Part shown: in pieces, positions 33,021 through 45,200 of the stretch
Numbering within the stretch: position 1 is the stretch's first letter
Layout of the letters: the number at the start of each line of letters is the position of its first letter
DNA from: Pelodera strongyloides
Taxonomy: Eukaryota > Nematoda > Chromadorea > Rhabditida > Rhabditidae
Direction of reading: 5' to 3'
Assembly (NCBI GenBank): GCA_036852015.1
Contig: JAANDG010000077.1
Span: forward strand, 124,001 to 188,000
DNA: 64,000 bases
Position numbers and translations under genes: made by a program
Notes under the pieces: generated by a model
Seen by the model: only the letters and a program-made list of their open reading frames with translations
What the model was told of the DNA's origin: nothing
Databases searched by the model: none

Positions 33021-35045
33021 CAGGTGGTCTGCGGTGACTTCGACGCCAAAATAAGTGCCAGGACAGGCAATCTCGACCACAGTATTGGGCCCCACGCCAC
33101 AAGCTCTGCACCGTAACACCTCTGAACACGGAACCCAGGTGCCAGGACTCATCGACTCATATACAGATGCAAGCTGTTCCATACAAACAGCTTCTTCCCC
33201 AGACCGGAAGCGCTGGAGTTGGCGAAGTCCAACGTCCAACGGATAAGGTGTTTGTCGAAAACGCCCATAAATTGTGCAACCGAACCCATTTGGTACACGA
33301 TACATCCGTTCTCCCGTCAGTGGACGCTTGCTCTGACCACGTCCACCTTTTGCTGAGAACCACTATTATTCTACGCCGCTCCTATATAAAGCGAGCGTAC
33401 AGACGCACAAGGCGAACGAAAAGAAGTGGGATCCTGAATGAGCAGAAATTCCAGATGATTCTATTCGACACCAACCGTGGTACAAATCTTCTGTCGGTCG
33501 AGATCTTGGGTAAAGAACGCGGAATCCAATGCGAAGACACTCTGGTGTCAGCCCTACCGAACCAGCGACCGTACAAAGTGGCACCTTAATAACCGCCGTA
33601 CCCTCGTAAATGATCCGGGCACATCACCAGCTCAGCTCGGTCTGCCTTCGCGTGTCGCCGTTTTCTTGCGGAAGACCCGAAGAATCACAGAGAAGGCCGC
33701 TTGAAAGAAAGATGTAGCCCTAAACAGAATTCGAACCGTCAGAAAATCCCTTGAATCCCTCCCCTATCACCACTGGCCTGAAAGACTGCACAGGCTCTCC
33801 CTCCTGACCAATAGGAGAAAGATCGAATGCTAGTACCGAACAAGTCTTTAAAACTTGGTGGCTCCGTACTCTGGTCTGCCCTTGCTAAAGTCTTCACAAG
33901 CTTTATGAAAACAGCGAAGTTCCCCGAACTTTGGAAGACGTCACATACTCGCCTCATTCCAAAGAAAGGTGACCGGAAGATCTCGACAACTTCCGTCCCA
34001 TATCGGATATCGGTACTCAGCTGACTATATAAACTATTCTCGAGGACCCTTCTAAACCGTATTCGCAACACTCTCGACGGCCAAAAACCACCAACCCAAG
34101 CTGGCTTCCGACTCCCCAATACTCATTGACGTAGCCCTCGAAATGGCCCTCCGCACTCTCATCTGGAACAAATCTGGCATATGCATCAACGTCACATACC
34201 TCTCCCACCTGATCTATGCGGACGACACCGTCATATTCGCTCCCGGAATCTCCACCGCCTCAAGAATGCTCAAGAACCTCAGAGGTGTGTGTGCTAAGAT
34301 CGGCCTCGATATCAACACGAAGAAGAGAGAAGGCTTACGAAGAAGTGGTCAATATGCCAATCCGTCATCATGCTGGATGCCGGATGGTCATCCTATCGAC
34401 GAAGTGGAATCGTTCGTTTACATCGGTCGCCCCCACGGAAACATCCCAGACGTGGACGTCCAGATCTAAACATCCCGAGGGGGAAGCTAGTGCAAGACTC
34501 TTCAACTCACACGTCAATCCAGCCCTGTCATATGACATCGAGAAGACATGGGCAACCACTAAAGAAAACCGAAGAAACCTGCACTCCTGGCAGTCACTTC
34601 ACTCAGAAGGTTATAAAACGCTCCACGCTGGGAACAAACCTTAGACAGCAGCGAGCAAATGGAGTCAGAAGTCAGCACCTTCGGGCACAGTCCGGTATTG
34701 AAGACACTGGAGAAATTCTCTACAAGGCGAAACGTCTCTGGGCAGGCCACATCTGTCGTCAGTCTGATGATGGATGGGCGAAGAAATTGACAGATTGACG
34801 AAGAAGACACTCTGTTCTGGAAACCCTGGGGTTATAAACGACCTACTGGACGCCCGAAACCCAGATTCTGCGATTCGGTCAATCGAGAATTTAACGCTGC
34901 CGCTGCAGTGAAGGCAAAACGTCGTGCCCGCACAACGTACCGACACTCGAGCCGAATCGCCCAATATAGAAGAAAGTGGAAGGCGGGATCCACGCACCTT
35001 GCTCAAGCTGCTAAAGATGGATCTCTAAGGTCTAGGGTAAGTGGG
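33021..35045 (+). pseudogene. Degenerate RTE/jockey-like non-LTR retrotransposon
   Basis: Fragments in several frames follow the LINE order. First an endonuclease part (VVCGDFDAKIS near 33032; RKRWSWRSPTSNG near 33207-33245). Then the start of the reverse transcriptase (LIPKKGD near 33953, QAGFRLP near 34097) and its catalytic box HLIYADDTVIFAPG (YADD at 34215-34226). Last, a C-terminal part (RLWAGHICRQSDDGWAKK near 34735, GRPKPRFCDS in another frame). Many stops and frameshifts and a shortened reverse transcriptase show it is dead. No poly-A or target duplication belongs to it directly; it is bounded by the long direct repeats. Confidence 0.85.
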
Positions 35046-35051
35046 TAAGGT

Positions 35052-35632
35052 ACCGAGATGGAGATGGAGTTTCTCCGAAAAAATGTAATGCACTAACGGA
35101 CTAACGCTTAATGCATTGATAAACAGTTTTGCAAGTTAATTCATACGGTATTGGCAGGAACGGAAAGCCCACCCTGAATGCACCCTTCGGCTGCGTCGTA
35201 AGACAATCACGTAAAAATTAAGCGAAATACCAAAACCAGAAACGAAGCCAGTTACACTGCGTATTTAATAATTTAATAAAGATCAAATGCAAGCATTTTG
35301 AGAGCCCAAGTCAACAGTCAAGTAACTGTGAGAAGGTACAAACCTGATGTGTACTTCGCAGATGCAGGACTGGTAAGACTGATTGCTTGTTCCCTTTGAC
35401 TGTTTTCCTTGAATGGTTCGACTTTTTCAGTCCTTGGCGTAGACAGCACTACCTGTAAGCGTAGAATTTTACAATAAATCACAGTCATAATATACGAAGT
35501 TTGCATAAGAATTCACAAAGGGAAAAGGGAAAACAGCCCAACATTATAAATTTGAAAATTTACAAAATGGTTAAGCTACAAACTACAAACTGCCACACAA
35601 CCGAAACGAAAGTGGCAGGGGCTTGAAATACC
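35052..35632. repeat. Right copy of about 0.5-kb direct repeat flanking a LINE fragment
   Basis: Same blocks in the same order as 32516-33020, with about 60-80 bp extra near 35220-35330 and no poly-A tract. Confidence 0.85.
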
Positions 35633-36084
35633 TTAGTTTACGGATACTGGTAGAGTACAGTATTGGTTGTTACGCTACAACGTGCGGCTAAATTTTAATC
35701 CTAATACACAGGTAGTTCTGCATCTGTAAATTATTGTAGTCATGATACATCTATTTTCAGTATCTGTATTTTTGGGGGAAATAAATAAATTTGACTTACA
35801 ATTCGACGGGCAGTTCCGCTTTTGTAATCATGCAATTGAACATCAATATCAATGTCTTCAGTGCTGAGCTCAGGCGGTCAGGCGCACACTCTACTTACAC
35901 GGGCTGCACCTGGTTTAGAAACAACAACGTCAGTGAAAAAAGGATACTGACAAAATAACGTATCACATAAAAGGAAAGGAACAAGGAAAATAATAAGAAA
36001 TACTTCGATTATCGCGGTGCAAAAGTAACGAAGCAAATGAACTTTCACTGATATAAGGCTCGCGCGAAGGAAACGGGATGGCGA

Positions 36085-36592
36085 AGTGTGCAAGGAGCGC
36101 GCGGCGCGAGGGGGAATTAGGGGAACGCGCGGTGAGATCGGGTGGCGCACAACAAGGAAGGGGAAAGCACGGCGGGGAGGAGGAACAGCGCGGCGGGGAG
36201 GGTGGAGAACGCGCATCTAGGGGAAGCGGGCAGGACGCAGCGGGGAGGAGGAACAGCGCGGGGGGGGGTGGAGAGCGCGCATCTAGGGGAAGCGGGCAGG
36301 ACGCAGCGGGGAGAGCGCAGCAAGGGGAAACGGACAGGAAGAACGCGGCGGGGAGGGAGAACGCGCAGCGGGGAGGGGGGTCGCGCAGCGGGGAGGGGAT
36401 CGCGCGGCGGGGAGGGGGATCGCGCAGCGGGGAGGGGGGGGGAGCGCGCGGCGGCGGGGGGGAATCGCGCTGCGGGGGCGGGGGGGGGGGGGGAACGCGC
36501 GGCGGGGAGGGGGCGCGGCGGCGGGGAGGGCGCGGCGGGGAAGGGAACGCGCGGCGGGGAGGGGGAGCGCGCGGCGGGGAAGCGCGCTACCT
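36085..36592. repeat. G-rich minisatellite/low-complexity block
   Basis: About 500 bp of irregular GCGCGCGGCGGGGAGGGGG-type units, including two near-identical units (TCTAGGGGAAGCGGGCAGGA at about 36215 and 36281) and G runs up to 14. Opposite composition to the AT-rich surroundings. Open in several frames by composition only. Confidence 0.9.
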
Positions 36593-39500
36593 AAATACCT
36601 AAAGAGGACGGACAGGACGGACAAACATTTAACACCAAAGAGTGAAAGGGGAGACAAGGATAGCACACGGTCAATCATCAAGAGTGAAGTCTTTAAGAGA
36701 CTGAACCAAGAGCTGTTCCACCAAGTTTCTACTTGGGGATTCGTAGGGAATGATCTGCGTACCGACAAATATAGTCCTGACACAGCTAACACGCTGCGCC
36801 CAAAACTATACCGTACGCTTGAGCACAGCAAGCCGGCACGCCCCTCGCAGGCAGCCCTCAAACAAAAAAAAGAAGAAGAAAAAGAAGCGCCTCTCCAGAG
36901 GAAAGAACGTAGCAAAAAAAAAGAAACAAAGGATGCATAAAGTCCCGAGCAAGAGAGCTAACAGCTAACAAAAAGTAAACTAGAGAAAACTTGTATATGA
37001 CATGACAAGTCTAGCAAGATAACCACGAAGAATAGCAGCGACCTCTAGGACAAGAGACATACGTTCGAAGCCTAGTATATGAAACTCTACTAAATGAGCC
37101 ACGGAACGTCTCTAGAAGTCGCAGCCATACTTCGCGATTCCCCACTAAGAGAAGAGAGATCAGGAGATTCAGATTTAACAAATGCTAGGGTGCACTTGCA
37201 AAGTAACTCACTCTCCCTAATCACCTAAAACTCGGAATTCCAAATAATCAAAGGGAAAAGGATACTCATATAGTACCTAAGTGGTTTCTGTTTCCATAAG
37301 AATAGAGACCGCTAATGGCGCTAATTAAAGAAAGTAAGGGATTACAAGAGTGGGAAAACGAATGGTCAGATAATCAAAGGAAACATGAACACTAAATCAA
37401 GGCTAGAAGACTTAGACAGTAAAAAATACGCACTGAGCTATTTTGAATATGTCCCTTCGGATCTTTTTACAGACACAATACGTCTAGAGCGTAATCTTTT
37501 GCTCTGCTCTTCAAACCTCCAACGCTTCAACTGAGAGAATAGTTCAGGTTCAGAACAAGCAAATCAATGCAATAATAGTTAAATAGCGTTGAAGATCCTC
37601 ACCTCACCCTTCTTTCTGGGCAGGTTCATTTCTTTTTTTCTTTTTTTTTTCTACATTTGGCTTCCAAGAAGTCCTCCATAACCGTGAACCAACACTCGAG
37701 CATCAAGTAACGGAATGCACGAAGACCATCACGTAGGAACACGACACAAATCTGGAATGGAAAACATTATTGATTCTGATCAAGCCAATATAGTACAGTA
37801 GTTAGCACCGTATTATCATAGATCGGTGCATAAAATCATGCAAGAACATGTCTGATTGACGATTCCGACTTCGGAGGCGCTCGCAACTTCTGAATGCCAA
37901 TAAAAAGGATGAGACATTGCATGAACAGTCGTCCAACGCCAAGACGTCGCAGGATAAGCTATCACATAAAGGGGAAGGGGAAGAAAATGGGAAATAAAAA
38001 AAAACATACCTTAAACACATAATGCTGGAGTCCGGGATACAATTGCACCGTGCAGAAAACGCGGAGCGCAGGGTAGCATCAAGCAGAGAAAACACAACTC
38101 CACTTCGAGGGAGAAGATCGCGAACGCAGGTGCAACGTTGTTGATTCGCATCTAAATCGAATTCAAATTTAGAACGATACTTTACTTGATCACGAATTAA
38201 CTACCTTTATTGGTTCCAGGATGCAGCTACAGTGAAGAAAAAGGATTGCCCGCGCAAAAACCAATATGTGAAAAAAGTAAAGGTAAAGTGAGAAAACATA
38301 CCTTAAAAACCAAGCAGTGTTTTCCGCAGAAGGCTAACTAGACGAAGTTCATGAAGGGCGGAAGGCGGAAGCGGAAGGGCTCAGCAATACGCAAGCGTAG
38401 AATGAGAGAAACAGCATCGTTCCAGTCCATGTCGAGTATACGCCAGGCCAGTTCGGAGACTCGACGGCAGACGTAAAGTTATAACTCGCAACTAAATGAC
38501 TTAATTTAGCACAAGTTATGAAGTTACCATTTTCGTAAAGAACAAGGTGGGTGGACGGGCCTAACTGGTAATAGGCGAAATACAAATTCCACTGACCCAC
38601 TGACTTCAGAATCATCAGGGCGGATGTACAAATATAAATATTAAATATTTATTGACACATTAAAATGTGTGCATCAATATGATGAAAGATATTCAGCGAC
38701 AATTGAATGGCCGTAGTTTTAATTATCTTAAAAAAAATAACAAACAACAAACAAAAGCTGAAAACAAAAACATACCTTCGGAGGGCAAGAAACTTCAGGT
38801 GGGAGCATGGAGGCGAGACCGGGACATCGGTATCGAGCACATCATTCCAGAGGCGCAGGAAGACGAAGACCACCGTGTGCACAAGTAGAAGGCAGATCCA
38901 AATTAGGAAGACGATAGTAAGATCCTAAAAAAATAAGTCAATTACATCGGGTGATACATAACTCAGACACGTCCAAAAATAACTCTAAAGACACGTGACG
39001 AAATCCATCGAGTTCAAAATCTTCAGGGCAACTGTACAAGAAACAGGAGCAAAAAACATTAACATACCTTCCAAACACCACGCGGCGTGGCTGACTGGAG
39101 CAGGGCTCACTACTGGAAACAGAGGAGTCCGGGAGGTGCGGGGGGCCAAACTGCTCACAACGGCAGGCGATCCTACAATCCCGGGGTTGTCAGGTTGACA
39201 ACAGACAGTTCGCCCTCTGGTCAAAAGTTGACGGCACACTAAAATTCATACAAAATCAGCATCATGCATCATATCAAACAATAGCCAGTCCTATTTCTAC
39301 AAGAATAAGAATAAACTACCATGACAGTAAAAAAACATTAGTAATTAGTACCTGCTTAAGAGTCCGACGTGTTCGATAGAGTGTAGATGGCCAAAACATC
39401 GCCGCCCAATCCAGGAGAAGAGAAAGAGGATAGAAAAAGACCAGAGTGAGGAAGAAAGGAGAAGAAGGCAGAGCTCGACTGTAAAGAAGTATAAACCTAG

Positions 39501-42211
39501 CGGGAAGTTTCACCCCGCGTACATGCAAGGAAGGCACTGGCTTAATTATTCTAGAGATAGAGGACACAGAGCGTGTCGAGTCTGCCATCAAACGGCGCAT
39601 TCTAAAGCGCGTGATCCCCAGACGTGGGTATCAATCAGGGAGTGCACTAAACCAGGCTTGACAGTCAAAAACCTGTGTTAATACATCACTGAACGTGAGC
39701 ACTGAGCACGCAACCACTGCGCGGCACAACAAGAAATACACACCAACAATACGACTATCGCTTAACTACCGTAATTCATACAAAAAATCGAGACTACTCG
39801 AAGTGGAAGTGACTAGCTTTTAAGCAGTATTACTAGTATTACATCTCCATAGAAAAGGTAAATTAATTGGAAGAAACATGTGGTTTCTAAACTCGAACTT
39901 GAAAATAAATTAACTAAAATCGTGCAAAACTAACGCTCAAACAATACAATAAAAGGATTGTCCATTCGGATCTTCTCATCAACAAAAATTGTTCATTAAA
40001 GAGCTTTCTTTTTTTGCTCTGTTGTCTTTCTTTTTTTTTTTCTTTTTTTTTAATATTCGGACCCCCAACGTTTTAAATTAATAATCATAGTTCGGACTGA
40101 TCCATCACGATCACAATTCACAATATCAAATCACTCAATTCAATTTTTTACACGTTGGGGAACCTATTTGATCGACCTTCTTTCTGACCGATCTTTAGTT
40201 TTTCTTTTTTTTTCTTTGTTTTATACCTAAGAACCTAAGTGTGTCGAGACCCTTTGAAGCATGGTGGGTCAGCGTCAGCGTGACATGGTAACTGTTGGCA
40301 TCAGGGCAGGCTGGCAGGCGACAACTATATCCAGTCAGTGGCAGTGACAGCACCACATAACGGACCTATAAAATAAGCGCCGTTTACCCAGGATTCGGCT
40401 TTCGAGAAGAAACCGAGCAAGTGGTTTTTATATGGACATGAGGAAAATGAAACTGGCGGTGCCATGACGTATAAAAATGAAGGATAGATTAAGTGCAGTC
40501 TTTCCACTACGATACTCCGCATTTATCCGAAAATATTTTTCATGATTTCGACTCCGGTGTACATTTGAAATCACCTTTGCTCAGTTGCTTTCGGAAACAG
40601 CCAAACAGCCCATATCAAAAGCGTCCTATACTCGTACACTTAGTTCTCAGCTGCGCTAATGGGTCTGCGCATGAAATTGGAAAATGCACCAACCATCACG
40701 GGACCGTTTCCATAGACAAGGGCAAGGTGAGACAGATCCTTGTTAGGTAACCTTCCAAACTTCATGCAACGTCCGTTTACGCGAGTTATTTAGCCCAGTT
40801 GTTATTAAATGGAAAACCGAACAAAAACATACATTCAAAGCGATGTCCGATATTGCTGGGACTTGATGGCGCCTGGCGCCCTCGAGCTGTTCGACGACTG
40901 CGACAGGCGAATAAGGGTGATCCGGTGGTCCAAGCCAACAACGCAGTGGGTGAGGGGGTCTCGCACAGCGGTGAATGCAGCAGGATTACGACGAAAACTG
41001 ATACCTAAACAAGAAAACATTGTTACAAATAACATCTGAAGTATTCGTCGCATTCGTCGGTCGATTATTACTTTTGAATTCACACACAAACATAAGGGGG
41101 GGGGGCAAAATAGTCAACTGCTGCACTGATCCAGTTTTGCGTTTGCTACAATCAATACCCACCACAACAGTAATGGGGGGGGGGCAAAATGAGCTTCAGA
41201 CGAAACAAAGTACGAAGTACAGTGAAATGATCAGTGTGAAACGTAGGCGTGATCAGTGATGAAGGCTCGACGGTGATCACCATATGTCGAGCCTATCACT
41301 ACTGATTCGAGATCTCCGTCACATGCGCTTCCGGACATGCCATTAGTTGCACAAAACCAAATCATGGACCAACATTCACCAGGCCTGGACCAGCTCCATA
41401 AGTGGAACATCGTTGTTCCGTTTCCGCACGTATTTAGCCCCAGTTCACAATAAAAAAAGGAAACCGAACAAAAACATACATTCAAAGCGTTGTCCAATAT
41501 CCATGGGACTTGATGGCGTCCACGAGCTCGAGCTGACCGACGACGACAGCGATGAGGCGCATAAGGATGATCTGCTGATGATACAAGGCAACGTGGTGGG
41601 TGGTGGGTCCCGTCGTCTCGTATATCGATAAACGCAGCCAGCAATACAACGACGAAAACTGACGCCTAAAATAGGAAGCATTAACATCTAGTCTTCACAA
41701 ACATTAAAGGTTTCATTAACAACCAAAGATTAGTTTTGAATTTATACATTTACACAAAAAAACGGGGTGAGCTTTTTGTCAAATGCTGCACCAATTCACG
41801 TTTGCGTTTTTTTTTTAAATCAATGACCATTAGTAATTGGTAAAATGAGCTTCAGACGGAACAACATACAGTGAAACGATCCGTGTGATACGTATGCGTT
41901 ATCGTTGCTGACAGCCTCGACGTTGATGAGCACTTGCTGGCGGCCGACGCTGTGATCCTAGCAACTGTTCGGATTGTGTGCCTCGTAGATATCCAGCGTA
42001 CTAATATCCACCGAAGGCTGTCCCTAAAAAAACAAAGAAAATTAGAAACAGCCTCTTACTTATACCGCCAGCAGGCCACCACAAAAAAAGATTGAACTTT
42101 GAGAAATTAATGCAGCAAGGTGGGAACGGAACTGCAGAGAGCACTGATAGCCCTTGACAAATAGACAAGGCCCAAGGTTTCAAGTCGAGAATAAAACAAG
42201 AGGGAACGTAC
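36593..42211 (-). other. Region of non-coding, exon-like cassettes
   Basis: No conserved protein. On the minus strand several segments end in strong donors of the form AAG/GTATGTT (at about 38008, 38300, 38776, 39068) and start after TTTAG acceptors (about 38151, 38929, 39240). A 230-bp cassette is present twice (about 40800-41010 and 41445-41670; shared AAAACATACATTCAAAGCG and ACGACGAAAACTGA). Each cassette is open in some frame, but phases do not join and the frames differ between copies. Confidence 0.45.
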
Positions 42212-45200
42212 CAAAACGACAAGATGGGAAATCCATGTTATTGTTTGTCCCTGAACCGTCGATCATCGAACCATCCTCTTTGCGACCCCAACAACCAGCA
42301 GGGAAATGAGCGACAGTCCTCTCTAAAAAAAACGAATTAAAACGGAGTGAGCAAAACACAGAAAACAGGCATAAAAGTGGCGAATTGACTACACAAAATA
42401 AAAGGGCAAGGTTAAGTCTTATATCAAACCAAAACGGTTATTACTCACCTCATATTAAAGGTCTCACGCAACGGTCTTCCGAGACAACTTGTAGAAGAAT
42501 TGGGAAAAGTTGCGCACGAAAGCACCTAGTCCTTCCCACAAGCTCCGCCAAATGAAATGGGCAGCAGCAGCAGACGCACGATGCAACGGGTTGGCACCCT
42601 AAATAACATTTAAAAATAAACATTAGGATAAGAGAAAGTACCAAATAGCAAAACACAGACATTCAAGCATATTAGTCACAAACGCTTAAATAACCTACCA
42701 TAAACATTAGTGGGCGGGAGGCGTTCCTTCTAGAACTATCTTGTCCGTATTGGGGGTTGCCTTCAGTCAGAACCTCCAAACTTCGAGCGTGAAACGGACA
42801 AAGTGATATACTTCTAAAAAATAATCGATAAGCAAATCAATAACACTCAGAAAAATGCACGACACTCATATTACTACAAGAACAAATCTATTTATAAGTA
42901 TGTAACGACTCACATCTCAATAAGGATCTCACGCAACGGTCTTCCGAGACAACTCGCAGTAGAATTGCGAAAAGTTGCGCCCGGAAGCGCCTAGTCCTTC
43001 CCACAAGCTCCGCCAAATGGGCGGCAGAAGCACGATGCAACGAGTTGGCACCCTGAAAAAGAAATGATTAAAAATGCAAGTAGGCGAACTTATTGTTAGT
43101 TAGAATACGAAAGTACGAGATAACAAACAACACAGTGTTGAAGCCTTGAAGCCGAAGCTCAAGAAAAATACTTGAAAACTTACCATATACATTAGTGGGC
43201 GGGAGGCGTTCCTTCTAGAACTATCTTGTTCGTATTGGGGTATTGACTTCAGTCAGAACCTCCAAACTTCGAGCGCGAAACGGACAAAGTGAAATCCTTC
43301 TAAAAAAATAATCGATAAACAAATCAATAACATTCAGAAAAATGCACGACACTCATATTACTACAAGAACAAATCTATTTATAATTATGTAACGACTCAC
43401 ATCTCAATAAGGCTCTCACGCAACGGTCTTGCGAGACGACTTGTAGTAGAATTGTGAAAAGTTGCGCCCGGAAGCACCTAGTCCTTCCCACAAGCTCCGC
43501 CAAATGGGCAGCAGAAACATGATGCAATGGGTTGGCACTTGGCACCTTGAAAAAGAAATGATTAAAAATGCAAGTAGGCAAACTTATTGTTACAATGCGA
43601 AAGTATGGAATATCAAACAACCCAGTGTTGAAGCTGAAGTTATCAGCAAAAAAAATTCATGAAAACTTACCATATACATTAGTGGGCGGGCGGCGTTCAT
43701 TCTAGAACTATCTTGTCCGTATTGCGATGTTGACTTCAGTCAGAACCGCCAAATTTCGAGCGCGAAACGGACAAAGTGAAATCCTTCTAAAAAATAATCG
43801 ATATAAACAAATCAATAACATTCAGAAAAATGCACGACACACATATTACCAGGGGTACAGGGTGGTGCGTGAAAACACGCACGAAACAGCTCCGGCTGCT
43901 CCGGATTGGTTTTGACCACCTCCGGACTCCGGAAGCAATTCGAAATTAATATATTTCACCGAACCATGGTTTATTAAAACGGTCTATCATTAGCTAAAGA
44001 AAGCACCTCCAACCATCTCCATTTACGCACGGAATTTATACCCTATTGGGTATAAATTCCGTGCATATTATTACTACATGAACACATCTACCTTAGTCTA
44101 TCTATAATTATGTAACGACTCACATCTCCTCAATAAGGCTCTCACGCAACGGTCTTGCGAGACGACTTGTAGTAGAATTGTGAAAAGTTGCGCCCGGAAG
44201 CACCTAGTCCTTCCCACAAGCTCCGCCAAATGGGCAGCAGAAACATGATGCAATGGGTTGGCACTTGGCACCCTGAAAAAGAAATGATTAAAAATGCAAG
44301 TAGGCAAACTTATTGTTACAATGCGAAAGTATGGAATATCAAACAACCTAGTGTTGAAGTTGAAACAGAAACTAACTGACGACAGCAAAAAAAATTACGT
44401 GAAAAACTTACCATATACATTAGTGGGCGGGCGACGTTCATTCTAGAACTATCTTGTCCGTACCGGGGTGTTGACTTCAACCAGAATCGCCTTAATTCGG
44501 GCGGGAAACAGACAAAGCGAAATCCTTCTAAAAAAACAGACATATAACTATATGAGAGAAATACAACTCAATGCAAAATACACATTTACAAGAACAATTC
44601 TATTATAATACGAATGCAATACTTACAAATAATTAAGGTTCTCATGCGACGGCGCTCCGATGCCAACTTGTAGACGAATTGTCAAAAGTTGTGCCCGGAA
44701 GCACCTAGACCTTCCCACGAGCTCACCGCCAAATGAGAAGCAGTAGCATTATGCAACGGGTGGGCACCCTAAAGAAGAATATTTAAAATGCAAGCTTAGG
44801 ATAAGAAGGTACCAAATTGCAAACAACAGTGTTCCAAGCGGTCTTGAAGTTGAATCTAAAAAGAAAAGCAAACAAAGGGGTCTAGATAACCAAAAAACCT
44901 ACCGTAAACATTAGTGGGCGGGGGGCGTTCATTCCAGAACTATTTTGTCCACATTCGCGTGTTCACCTCGGTCAGAACACCCAAAATTCCAGCGGAAATT
45001 GAAAATGGACAATTTGCAATCCTTCTGAAAAAATATACTAAAATACATGAGAAAAAAAAAGAAAAATGCAACTCAACGCAAAACACAGATACGACTTCTA
45101 TTATGAAACAGGCAATGGCTTACAATTCATTAAGGATCTCCACGCAACGCACTTTACGCACTTCCCGCACCTTTCAATCGAAAAGGAGCGGCAGTACCTA

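Noticed and set aside
36078..36602. 174-residue G/R/A-rich ORF
   Set aside because: Open only because the G-rich block has few stops in any frame; opposite-strand ORFs are as long.
38649..38882. Hydrophobic minus-strand ORF with a membrane-like stretch
   Set aside because: Good splice signals flank it, but it does not join neighbouring cassettes in phase and resembles no known protein.
41231..41644. 137-residue minus-strand ORF starting MLAAFIDIRDDG
   Set aside because: Part of a duplicated exon-like cassette whose sister copy is open in a different frame, so protein selection is not shown.
43375..44388. Repeated minus-strand ORF with HLAELVGRTRCFRAQLFTILLQVV
   Set aside because: Seems conserved in three adjacent units, but this is recent duplication; in more distant units the frame is broken at the same place.
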